Part shown: positions 12,528-22,754 of the stretch, piece after piece
Numbering within the stretch: position 1 is the stretch's first letter
Layout: each line of letters starts with the position of its first letter
From: Dillenia suffruticosa
Lineage: Eukaryota; Streptophyta; Magnoliopsida; Dilleniales; Dilleniaceae
DNA: 64,000 bases
Assembly: GCA_033439265.1 (NCBI GenBank)
Contig: JAVTVX010000016.1
Location: 16,352,701-16,416,700, forward strand
Reading direction: 5' to 3'
Notes under the pieces: generated by a model
Told to the model about the DNA's origin: nothing
What the model saw: only the letters and a program-made list of their open reading frames with translations
The model's database searches: none
Made by a program: the position numbers and the translations under genes

Positions 12528-13354
12528 ATGGCAGATTGTCAAAGGAGTCTGAAAGAGTTAGCCGCACCAATTCTGAATCAACAACCCTTGTGCATCGAAT
12601 ATTCAGCTCTTGAGGTAGCATTCGATCTCAAATCTGGCTTTATTCATTTACTTCTATTTTTTGTAGTCTTTCATGTGAGAATCCATATAAACACTTGAAG
12701 GAATTCCACATTGTTTGTTCGAGTATGAAACCCCAAGGTATGACCGAGGAACAAATCAAATTGAGGGCCTTTCCCTTTTCCCTAAAAGATAAGGCGAAGT
12801 GCTGGCTGTATTACCTACCTCCCGGTTTGATAAACACATGGAATGGAATGCAGAGACTATTTTTAGATAAATTTTTTCCTGTATCTAGGGCTGCCAACAT
12901 CAGATAGGAAATATGTGGGATCAGACAGATTAGTGGAGAGGCACTGTATGAATATTTTGAGAGGTTCAAACAACTTTGTGCTAGTTGCCCATATCATCAA
13001 ATACCGAATCAAATATTGAGACAATATTTTTACGAAGGACTTCTACCCATGGATAGGAGTATGGTAGATACAACCAGTGGAGGAGATTTGGTCAATAAAA
13101 CACCAGAAGAAGCCAAACAGTTGATTTCAAACATGGTAGAAAATGCTCAACAATTTGAGATGAGAGTAGATGGAGTTACAAAACATGTCAATGAGGTAAA
13201 TCACTCAAACCTTGAAAATCAAATTTCTGAACAGACTGCTTTGGTTCGTCAGTTGGCTATAGGGAAAATGCAGGCAACTAAGGTGTGTGGCATATGCTCA
13301 ATTCCTGGGCATCTTACGGATATGTGTCCATCTATACAAAAAGATTCCACTTAA
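12528..13354 (+). pseudogene. gag of the Athila-type element (frameshifted)
   Basis: The frame opens at the ATG at 12528 with MADCQRSLKELAAPILNQQP and ALEVAFDLKSGFIHLL, typical of Athila gag. A frameshift near 12660 ends this frame at 12698; the homology resumes in another frame with LKEFHIVCSSMKPQGMTEEQ, FPFSLKDKAKCWLYYLPPG and LFLDKFFPVSRAANIR, stops at 12905 (TAG), and continues with YFERFKQLCASCPYHQ, LRQYFYEGLLPMDRSMVD, TPEEAKQLISNM and a zinc-knuckle-like CGICSIPGHLTDMCP, stopping at 13352-13354. It would form the capsid-like particle but cannot be translated intact. Confidence 0.85.
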
Positions 13355-13971
13355 TAAGTAAATGTCGTAGGAGAATTTCCTGATCAACCTCAACGTACGT
13401 ATGATTCTTTCTCCAACCATTATAATTTTGGATGGAGAGATCATCCAAATTTGAGTTATGAGAATCAAGGAGGACAACCAAGATATCTACCCAAACTTTT
13501 TAACAAACCACCACCAGCAACTGCACAATCTTCTAATTTATGTATATCTTTAGAAAATATTATAAAAGCTCTTGCAACTAACACTCAACAATTTCAACAG
13601 AAATGAGAACCAGTATACAGAATTTAGAGCACCAGAATTCCTAACTAACCACTTCAGTTAGCAGGTTGGGGATACAAAATTCTAAAAAATTATCCTCACA
13701 AACGGTGGTAAATTCCAAAGAGAACGTTAGCGCAATAATATTGAGAAGTGATAAAGATCTTCATTTGAGCTTTACTTCATCTAAAAAGGTAGATGAAAGG
13801 AAGAATATGGACAGAGAAAATGAATGCAAGCATAAAAATTCAATCAAGGTAACATCCAAGTCTTCTTTGCCTAATACTTCTAGTACAATTGTACCACATT
13901 TTCCTTGTAGGTTTGAGGAATCCAAGACGGAAGAATATAGGAAGAAAGTATAGAAAATAAGAGGTGATGAG
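13355..13971 (+). pseudogene. gag C-terminal / linker remnant
   Basis: Translation shows fragments usual between Athila gag and protease: DQPQRTYDSFSNHYNFGWRD at about 13382, then the frame 13666-13953 with VNSKENVSAIILRSDKDLHL, in which the Athila linker phrase 'AITLRSGK' can be recognised. Stop codons interrupt it (about 13603 and 13951), so it is non-coding. Confidence 0.6.
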
Positions 13972-14442
13972 ATGAGTAAGAATGTATCTGATATCATCAA
14001 TAAAACTCTATCCGAAAAATGTACGGATACAGGTATGTTTACTCTAGCTTGTGTTATTGGTAAGAAAAAAATGGAGTATGCCATGCTAGATTTAGGAGCA
14101 GTTGTTGACATCATGCCTTATTCAGTTTATAGTGCTCTGAAATTGGGTCCCCTAAAAGAAACTAAGATTGTTATTCAGTTAGCTGACTACTCTTATGTTT
14201 ACCCAGAGGGAATTGTTGAAGATGTTTTAGTACAAGTTAACAAATTAATTTTTCCGACTGATTTTTACATCTTGAAAATGGAAGGAGACACTATCATAGA
14301 TTCAGTCCCACTTCTATTAGGACGACCATTCATGAAGACATCAAAGACTAAAATAAATGTGGATGAAGGTACTCTCTCCATCGAGTTCGACAGCGAGATT
14401 GTTAAATTTATTATTTTTGACCCCTATGAAATACCCAAATAA
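13972..14442 (+). pseudogene. Aspartic protease domain of the Athila-type element
   Basis: This 156-codon frame is intact over the retropepsin domain: FTLACVIGKKKMEYAMLDLG, with DLGA as the catalytic D-x-G motif at about residue 39, VVDIMPYSVY after it, the flap-like IVIQLADYSYVYPEGIVEDV, and LLLGRPFMKTSKTKINVDEG near the end. In an autonomous element it would be part of gag-pro-pol; here a stop after EIPK, the frameshifts upstream and the lost pol make it a relic. Reading on past the stop gives NAQLDTKGELYEPPKVKLKP, the segment that normally leads into reverse transcriptase. Confidence 0.85.
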
Positions 14443-16422
14443 GTGTCAATCAATTTGTTCTACTAATATTTTTGATTTAATTGTGTAGTAAATTTGTAAA
14501 GAAAAATGTGATATTGATTTAGAATTGAATGCACAATTAGATACGAAGGGAGAGTTATATGAGCCTCCTAAAGTAAAGTTGAAACCTCCTCAAAGAGAAA
14601 CAAGTCGAGAATGTCGAGCATAAAGACGTTAAACAATTGCACTTGTTGGGAGGCAACCCAATATTTTTTTTTCTTTATGAGTTTGATTAGTTTGTTATGT
14701 GATTTCTTAATTAATTAGGGGTATTTGATTAGTGTCATTAGTTTCTTCTTTTAATTTTTGTAGGTGTCCAAGATGAGAATTTTAAGGGATGCAATATTCA
14801 AGTCAAGAGATGGATAGAGGATAATTGAGAAGTTGGGCGGAAGCACTCATTTCTTTAAGGTGTGATCACACTGAATTCTGAAGTCAATTTCACAATGGAC
14901 AAAAGCAGTCCTTTCCTTAGAGCGTGATCATGTGATTTTCAATAGTTATTTCACAAATGGGCAAAAGCAGTCATTTCCTTAGTGCGTGATCATGCGGTTT
15001 CCTTTCACAAGAGAGAGAGAGAGTGAGTGACAAAGCCACATTATTCTCTATACTCATTTTTTCTTCTCCTTAGCGAATCATTCATCTTCTCTCCACCATA
15101 TCCATCATCAATCCCCATCATGCTTTCCAAATTCACTCCAAATCCACTTCAAACTGTATGATTTCATCATAAAAGCACTTATTCATTCAAAATCTCCAAA
15201 TTTCAAACTCACGTTTCTTCCGGAAAAAAAAAATTGAAAGCCCTAAAATTTTCAAACACAATCCTCTGTACAAAGAAATCCTTGACCTAATTTTCTCTAC
15301 CTCCGCACAAATCCTTGGTCCTCAAAACCCTAACTTGTTTCATCACCACCCGAAGTTCCTATTTGGCAAACAAGGGTTACAAACCCCTGCGGAGACTCAA
15401 TTTCACTTTTATCCGAAGATCAACCTTCTCCATCCGTGACTTCTTCCATGCAATCGTCTCCATCCACCCCTGCGGCTCTGCCCCCGTGGCTCCTTCATAG
15501 CAGCAAAGACCATCAGCTTCAGACCAGCAGACATCATCACCCTAGGGGAGTTTCCGCTCTTTTCTCTTTTTTTCATTGTTCTACTTTTATATGTCGTATT
15601 AAGGTGATTTTATGAATGTTGCTGCTAGTATAAAGTTGTGTTGGTTCTTTTTTTAAGTTGGATGCTAGTTTTCTTTCTCCTTTCTTATATTTTGCATACA
15701 TTGAGGACGATATAGTATTTAGGTGTGGGGAGGATTTTCATACCAATGTTACTTTTCTACTATTTTCTTTGGAACTTCGTAGTCTTTTGATGTTTTGTCT
15801 GAGAATAATTTTGATTTAATATATATTGTTGGTCTGAGTTGAAATGCATAAAAAAGATAAGCGTGATTAGTTGTTATTGGATAAAATTGTTTTAAGTGTC
15901 ACATTGATCTTAATGATTGAATCAAATAAAGATGTGAAAGATTTGATACAAAATTAAACAATTCTGTGAGCTTTTGATTCTTAAGAGCATACCATCATTT
16001 TCGCTCTAAATTTTCTTTGATGAGTGTTTATCAATCATAATACGTTTATTCTAGAATTTGTTTTGCTATGTATTTTGAGATCATATCCATGAGTTCATGC
16101 ATTAATATGATAGGGGCACTTAGGTTTACCCCTTTTATCTCTCAAAAAAAGACCTTCCCGTGCATATTATTTCCTCTAGTGAACCCATTTGAATTTATAC
16201 CTATTTTCCTTTGTTATAACCTCGTTAATTGGCACATAACCTTCTTTTTATGCTTAACCTTTCTTTTGATCTTTATATCAAAGAAGCATGTGATTATAGC
16301 ATGATTGAGTGGTTATTGGTAAAAGGGAATATGGTAACTTTATTGTGGGATTGTTTTTAGAGATTCAATCATACGATTGGGGTGGTTTGTATATACTCCA
16401 TATTTCATTCATCCTCAAGTCT
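14443..16422 (+). mobile_element. Post-protease and 3' internal region of the Athila-type element, with pol deleted
   Basis: After the EPPKVKLKPPQ segment (14560-14590) the sequence jumps directly to the post-pol landmark GACGTTAAACAATTGCAC/TTGTTGGGAGGCAACCC (14624-14661); reverse transcriptase, RNase H and integrase are missing. 14840-15010 has three diverged copies of a 60-62-bp unit (AAAGCAGTC.TTTCCTTAG.GCGTGATCA). 15690-15735 reads TTTGCATACATTGAGGACGA and GGTGTGGGGAGGA, a phrase familiar from the 3' region of Athila-like elements. The open frames 15315-15500 and 16068-16304 show no recognisable env or other domain. Confidence 0.75.
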
Positions 16423-17394
16423 CACTACAAAAAAACACGGTTTTAGCGATGGAAAATTTTCGTTACTATTTTGTAACGGATTTAGCGATGAAAAATTTAT
16501 TCGTCGCTAATTTGCAACGAAATTAGCGATGAAAAATTATTCGTGGCTAAATTTCCAACGGATAGATTATTCGTGACTAAATTTGTCGCTAATTGGCGAT
16601 GAAAAAATTTTCGTTGCCAAATCCATCGCTAATTGACGACGAAAAATTTTTCGTTGCAAAATTCATCGCTAATTAGTGACGAATAATATTTTCGTGACTA
16701 AATTTTGCCACGGATACTTTTATCCGTCGCTAAATTTAGCGACGAAAATATTTCATCACAAATTTCATCACTAATTAGCTACAAAAATTTTCCGTCTCTA
16801 ATTAGTCACGGTAAAAATATTTGTCACAAAATTTAGCAACAAACTCCAAAATTCATGGCTAATTTCGTCACTAATTAGCCACAAAAAATATTCGTGACAA
16901 AATTGATCGCTAATTAACCACAAATAAAATATTCGTGGCTAAATTCGTTACTAATTTATTATCAGAATTTCAAAATTCATGAATAATTTCCGAACAAAAT
17001 TTCTTTTATACTCTATTATGAAATATTTTTTACCGTATCTCTCTTTTTAATATATTCTAAATAACGAAATCGAATTAAATACATATTAAATATTACAATT
17101 CTCACTAATTTGATAATTTTAATAATAAATAATTCAATCAATCTATAACAAATAATTTTCAATTAGTCACGGTTGTCGATTTCACCATTCGTGTTTTTAT
17201 CTTCTAGATCTATTCGCTTCTCTTATATAGTTCAATTGTTTGTGAAAGTTTAGTTGTTCATATTTATTCGTTATTGTCATCAGCAAGGAACACAATATAT
17301 AATACATTCACCTCCGACGATCTATCTCGTCTGATAAGTAGATCAAACAGTATTTTTCAGAGGATGGTGGCAGTGAAACGGATAACTACTGATA

Positions 17395-18500
17395 AACGGT
17401 AATCCATTTATTTTATTTTATTATTCTTTTATTTTATTAATTTATATTAATTAATCATATTTAATATTTTATAATATCTTAAATAAGCATTTAATTTTAT
17501 TATTTTATATTTTTATTTTTTAAAGACTAAATTTTTTAAAAAAATATTTTATTATTTAGCGATGGGTTTAGCGATAAATTTAAAATCCGTCGCTAAATTT
17601 AGCGACGAATTAAGAAATCCGTCGCTGAGTTAGCGAAGGATCTAAAAATTCGTCGCTGATTTAACGATGGATCTAAATTATAAAATTTTATTTTCTTTTG
17701 TTATTTTATTAATTTATATTAAATAATCATATTTATTATTTTATAATATTTTAAATTATCATATTATTTTTCAATATTTTTAATTTTTAATTAATAAAAT
17801 TTTTTTAATTTTTTAAATATTTTATTATTTAGTGATGGATTTAGCGATGAATTAGAATCCGTCGCTAAATTTAGCGACAAATTTAGAAATCCGTTGTTAA
17901 ATTTAGCGATAGATACTGAAATCCGTCACTAATTTAGCGAAGGATTTAAAAATTCATCGCTGATTTAGCGACGGATTCAATGATCCGTCGCTAAACTTAA
18001 TTTTTTTAAAATTAAGATTTAATATTTTATTTTCTTTTGTTATTTTTTTATTTTATTAATTTATATTAAATAATCATATTTATTATTTTATAATATTTTA
18101 AATTATCATTTATTTTTTTATTTTTAATTTTTAAATAATAATATTTTTAATTTTTAAAATATTTTATTATTTAGCGACGAATTAGAATCCATCGCTAAAT
18201 TTAAAATCTGTCGCTAAACTTAATTTTTTTAAATTTAACATTTAATATTTTATTTTATTTTGTTATTTTGTTATTTTATTAATTTATATTAAATAATCAT
18301 ATTTATTATTTTTTAATATTTTAAATTAGCGTTTTATTTTTTTAAAATTATTTTTAAATAATCATATTTTAAATTATTTTTTATTTTTTAAATCTTTTTA
18401 AAGAATAATATTTTTTATTTTTAAATTAATTTATTAGTTTATTTTAATTTGCATTTTATTATTTGATATAAATTTTTATTTCTTTAATTAATATATTAGA
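17395..18500. repeat. AT-rich irregular tandem repeats inside the CACTA element
   Basis: The phrase TTATATTAAATAATCATATT or a close variant recurs at about 17446, 17714, 18060 and 18285, each within a longer shared block ending in TTATTATTTAGCGA.GGATT. Unit spacing varies (about 268, 346 and 225 bases). Each block carries TTAGCGACGGA-type motifs like those at the element's ends. Confidence 0.75.
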
Positions 18501-18543
18501 ATTAGATAATAAGTAAAAACAAAAAAGAAGTATGATCAATGTT

Positions 18544-18845
18544 AAGATGTGGTCTGGTGGTTGGGTGCTCTCATATTTCACGCGTGTGTAGGTGTTCGAA
18601 CCGGGCTATAGGCATTTTGAGGAGTTTTTCAGGGATTTTTCGTAAGGAAGCAGGTAAGCGCAGGGCAGAGGCAGGGGCTGGCGGGCATGCAGGCGTCGCG
18701 GGTGGGCATGGACTCGAGTGGGGCCCAAGGTGGGCCGGGCGGGCTCGTGAGTTGGAGCAATAAGGCTCGTGTGCGGGATCCAGCTGGCAGGGGCGCGGGA
18801 GCCAGAGCAGGAGCCGAAGCAGGGCGTGTCACCTGAGTGCAAGTT
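18544..18845 (+). other. GC-rich island with tRNA-like promoter boxes inside the CACTA element
   Basis: The base composition changes abruptly from AT-rich to GC-rich. The 5' end reads TGGTCTGGTGGTTGG (18549-18563), similar to an RNA polymerase III A box, followed about 30 bases later by GGTGTTCGAACCGG (18591-18604), similar to a B box. This suggests a tRNA-derived SINE fragment or captured sequence. I cannot fold it into a full tRNA cloverleaf. Open frames on both strands here look like composition effects. Confidence 0.35.
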
Positions 18846-19383
18846 AGCGACGGATCAAGCATTCGTCACTAATTAAATAAAAATAAAATATTAATATAAT
18901 AATTAAATAAAATATATAAAATAAATAAAAAATTAATTGTATGTAATATAATTTAGCGATGGATTCTTGGATCCGTCGCTAAATTTAGCGACGGAAATCT
19001 AAATCTGTCGCTAATAAAATAAAATAAAATATTAATATAATAATTAAATAAAATATATATAATAAATAATTAATTAATTATATATAATATAATTTAGCGA
19101 CGGATTCCTTGGATACGTCGCTAAATTTAGCGATGAATTTTGAATTTCCGTAACTAAAATTAGCGATAGATTTTTTGTATCCGTCACTGAATTTAGCGAC
19201 GAAAATATTTTATCACTAAATTCGTCGCTATTTTAGCCACAGATTTCTGTTTTTCGTCGCTAAATTTATGCGACGCATCATTAGTGACGAAAAATTTTTC
19301 GTCGCTAAATCCGTCGCAAATGTTTTTAGCGACGAATTTTTCTAAAATTTTCGTCGCTAAAACCGTATTTTTTTGTAGTGTCT

Positions 19384-19710
19384 GTTATCTTCAAGAAAAA
19401 AAGGAGAAAAGAAAAGAACCAAAAAAGATTCCCAAAAATTGAGATTGGGGGATTTGAAAAAATTCAAAAGTTTTGATTAAGGAATGAAATGTTCTTAATT
19501 GGGTTATTTTTCTTTAAATTGATTGTATTTCATGATATGAGATAAGTTTAATAGTGGGAAATAGTCTTGTAATTCTTGACATATTTCTTTTTAAATATAT
19601 ATTACACATCACATTTACCCTCTTATTCTACCTTTACCCAACCCACATTACAATCCTTGTAAAGACCTTCAGGTTTTTGTTTTGGATTCATATAATTAGT
19701 AGAGGAGATT
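19384..19710 (+). mobile_element. 3' internal end of the Athila-type element
   Basis: This resumes the Athila internal region interrupted by the CACTA element. It has a purine-rich stretch (19393-19420) and ATTGGGGGAT (19444), usual just before the 3' end of such elements, then AGAGGAGATT immediately before the 3' LTR, which may be the polypurine tract. No coding sequence is recognisable. Confidence 0.6.
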
Positions 19711-21018
19711 TAATAAATAAGCAAAATTATGCTAATGATATTATTGTTTGGTTTTGGATTTGTTAGTATCCTAATGGATGGTTTTTATGATTTTTTATTT
19801 TTAAGGGATCAAAATTGAAAGATTGGAACAAAGTGGGCTTAAGGAGGCATTTTAGAGTTTAATGGATCTAGATTTCATTTGACCTACAAAGAAAAGGAAG
19901 AAGCATCAAAGAGCAGAAGACTTTATATTAATTTAGGAATTTCATTTTTAGTGAAATTGTTTTTAGGAGTAAAATTCTTAATTTTCTTATTTTTGGTGGA
20001 TCTTTTCCTTATCATTTTGTTGGAAGAATTTTGAGACCTAGAGCACTAGAAGGACTCTTCTCCTTAACCTAGAGAGCATCACATCGCTATTCATCACAAT
20101 AAAAGGGAAGCGGCTACTGTGGTTCTCTCCCCTTTCTTCAATAGCAAACTAGTTTTTTTCTTTTTCTTTTAGTTTTTCATAGAGGACTTACCACGATGAG
20201 TGGCTAGTTTTTCCTTCTGATTCAAGGGGAATTTTATTTGATTGTTTTCACTATGAGGTTTTCATTTAATTTCTTGCCCTTTTAATTCAAATATTTGTTG
20301 AATTCTTGATTTATTTACATAAAAGATTGGTATTATTTAATCTGACAATTTAATTCAATATTAATTTTTCTATTGCTATTCAGCATTTCAGTGATCCGTT
20401 ATTATCATGAATGAATGGTACAAGTAGTAATTAGGTTATTTATGTTTATGAGTCTTTTACCAATATTCATGTTTAATCTAAGAAATCGATGGAACAAAAT
20501 TAAATAATTGCGGTTATCTTAATTATTTGTATTTTGCTTTAACTGTTTTCACAGAACTTAATTCTATCATTATATTGATATAGAACGCAATCATGCCCAA
20601 TCGATTATTGATAAATTTTGATTGGATGTTGAGTTTGGTCAATTAATTTAGGAAAATGTAAGATTTATTATGGTTAACCGGATAAATTTAAGGTTAAATG
20701 CATGAATTACAAGATTAATATTTTTTAACCTATGATCAGTGAAACAAACGAATGTGTGAACCCTTGTATCAGAACTTGGTAGATTGAATTTCTTTTCTAA
20801 TTTTTAATATTTTTGCATAGTTAATTTGTCTCTCAATTTTAGGTTATTAATTTTTGATTTAGAAATTTATTTGATAAATTTCTTCACTTTATTTTGGCAA
20901 TAACTAAAAAGTTAAGTTAATTTAATTCCCTTAGAATTCGACCTGATACCACTATTGCTACAAGTTTGATTGCATTGGGGGAATCAGTATTAATTTAAGT
21001 ACTTCGACAACCCGTCCA
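19711..21018 (+). repeat. 3' LTR of the Athila-type element
   Basis: It aligns with 11124-12441 throughout and ends CCCGTCCA directly before the ATAGG target copy at 21019. The expected TG start is not preserved (TAATAAATAAGC against TGATAATGTGC), so the left limit is good to a few bases. Confidence 0.85.
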
Positions 21019-21762
21019 ATAGGCCTATAATTGATTTCTCACTCCTGTGCACCCGGCTAATACAATATATCAGCCTCTGTATAATGGCATCATATCTAAC
21101 AAGTACAGAACAAAGGGTTCGGTTAGAAACAGATAAATAAAGATAGAGTTTCTCAATAGGGAAGTGCTAAGAGAGCAGAGGAGGAGATGAGAGGTACTCT
21201 TTGAGCTTATCGATGGACATCTGGCACTCGATGTCCACTCAAATTTATAAAACTTCTTCAAGGCATCGAAGAAGAGTTTGCATTTTTCTCCCACTTTTGA
21301 CACAAACATGCTCCAGGCCATAATCCATCCCGCGAGTTGTTGCATGTCATTCAACATTTTAGGCGCCTCATCTAGGATGACATTGTAGAGAGATGGAAGT
21401 TTGATAACGTAGAAGATAGTGGTGGTAGTTGTATGGTTAGGAGGCATTCCCAAGGTTACTGGGAGCAAGATGGTACTTTTGGAGTATAGCCATTTATCAG
21501 AGAGTCTCCTTAAAGGTTCGGCATGTGGTTGAAGATAAGCTCGGTTGAAGTCCATCTACTTGAAGGCATCCTAATAAACGAGATCGTTGCTCGTCCCTTG
21601 GTTGATGATACTTTTTATGATATACCGGCCTATCTTGACAGTGATGGCCAATATGTCGTGTTGGTTTGGGTTGACTCCTACTAAGTCGTCATCGTCATCA
21701 AAATCAATCATCGGACTTTTTCTTTTTGGTGGCATGGTAGTAGGAGAAGCGGAACAGAACAA
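21019..21762 (-). pseudogene. Protease and end of reverse transcriptase of the outer Tat-type gypsy element (decayed)
   Basis: On the minus strand 21762-21571 encodes DDDDDLVGVNPNQHDILAIT and INQGTSNDLVY, a Tat-type retropepsin region in which the catalytic Asp of D-x-G reads Asn. 21555-21070 continues MDFNRAYLQPHAEPL, PVTLGMPPNHTTTTTIFYV and LPSLYNVIL, then jumps to PKMLNDMQQLAGWIM and FVSKVGEKCKLFFDALKKFY, which belong to the end of reverse transcriptase. The fingers and palm of reverse transcriptase are therefore deleted between them. The frame runs into RNase H and is cut at 21019 by the Athila-type insertion. No gag is visible upstream. Confidence 0.8.
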
Positions 21763-21789
21763 GGTATAAAGTTTTTTCGACTAAACAAT

Positions 21790-22464
21790 TAGTCTGATCC
21801 CATGGACAATGCTAATTTGTTAGAGGTGAGTTTTACTCCACAAATAAACTCCTCTGCTAACCCAAGTGGGGAAGTAGGGCTGATGTGTCTTCTGGGCCTT
21901 CGTAGGTGAAATGACCTACAAATATCCACTGTAGTTGGTTCGACGGAGAAAACTCCGATACTCAAGTCAGAAAGAGAAATGAGAGAAAAAGAGAACAGAT
22001 TGAGTAGAATTTTAGAATAGCCCCATGTAGTCTCTGTATAATGTATGTATATAGATTGAAGGTAAGTGTCAGGCCGCCTGTGCTTCGTGTACATATCATA
22101 TGCATGCATGACAAGTCTCTTGATTGAGAGTGTAAAACCTAGTTGCCTTATGGAGTGATCGTTCGAGATCTTCTGATGTTATAGGGATTATAGTCAAAGA
22201 TGTTTAAAAAATTTATGATCCTATATATTAAAGGAAGTTGAAATTGTCATGAAAATTTCTTACCTTATCATGAGATATTATGGAGATATTATGGAGATTT
22301 TATTTCTTATCGGGAGATTGTACTCCTTGAATTATGGGAGATTTAAATTTTAGGTGATTGTGATCTTGATTTTTTAGGTGGAGATGTTACTCGATGGAAA
22401 ATAATTCGGTACAAGTTGTCATTCCTTTCATAAGAGGCACATAGGCACAAGTTTATGAGTAAAG
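21790..22464 (-). repeat. Probable LTR end and leader of the outer Tat-type gypsy element
   Basis: On the minus strand the sequence passes from an AT-rich U3-like part (22440-22150) to TGACTTGAGTATCGGAG (about 21977-21961) and an accompanying pyrimidine-rich stretch, familiar from the R/U5 end of Tat-type LTRs, and then reaches the protease remnant. The frame 22109-21789 is LTR sequence. The right side is cut by the Tekay element starting at 22465; 22460-22464 (TAAAG) is its presumed target copy. I could not find the partner LTR in the window. Confidence 0.5.
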
Positions 22465-22593
22465 TGTAACGCCCACTTTATAATACCGTATTTTTGTACG
22501 AGAAATTTTATTTATTTATATTGAATTTTGATTTTGGGCTATTTAAATTGAATTTTTGGTTATTATGTCGTAACCGAAAATATCTGTATAAAA

Positions 22594-22629
<36 letters not shown>

Positions 22630-22693
22630 AATAATAATAATAATAATAATGAAAAAAAAAACCCAAATTACATTAGGGCTAAAAAGCACTAAT

Positions 22694-22754
<61 letters not shown>

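Larger units (their letters stand above)
16423..19380. mobile_element. Non-autonomous CACTA (En/Spm-type) DNA transposon
   Basis: The left end CACTACAAAAAAACACGG and the right end, reverse-complemented, CACTACAAAAAAATACGG form terminal inverted repeats matching in 26 of the first 27 bases. The 3-bp target TCT is duplicated at 16420-16422 and 19381-19383. Both ends carry dense subterminal copies, in both orientations, of a TTAGCGACGAAA-like motif (about 16435-16960 and 18940-19370), the expected transposase-binding pattern. The 2958-bp body has no transposase frame; it has AT-rich repeats (17400-18500) and a GC-rich island (18540-18845). It would depend on a transposase from elsewhere. Confidence 0.95.
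11124..21018 (+). mobile_element. Athila-type LTR retrotransposon, pol-deleted, containing a CACTA element
   Basis: The element has two LTRs of about 1.31 kb (11124-12441 and 19711-21018), a tRNA-Asp-type primer site, gag and protease remnants, and the conserved 'TTGTTGGGAGGCAACCCAA' phrase (14643-14661) that in Athila elements lies after pol. Perfect 5-bp target copies ATAGG flank it at 11119-11123 and 21019-21023. Reverse transcriptase, RNase H and integrase are absent. A CACTA element (16423-19380) sits in its 3' internal region. Without that insert it is about 6.9 kb. It disrupts the RNase H region of the minus-strand Tat-type element. Confidence 0.9.

Noticed and set aside
15315-15500. 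env-like gene of the Athila-type element
   Set aside because: The 61-codon frame has no signal peptide, membrane segment or recognisable env motif.
18544-18612. Functional tRNA gene
   Set aside because: Only A- and B-box-like words are seen; no acceptor stem or cloverleaf could be formed, so I report it only as tRNA-like.
22460-22464. Complete TAAAG target duplication for Tekay copy 1
   Set aside because: The partner copy cannot be found because the 3' LTR end is deleted at 32790; only the left copy is proposed.
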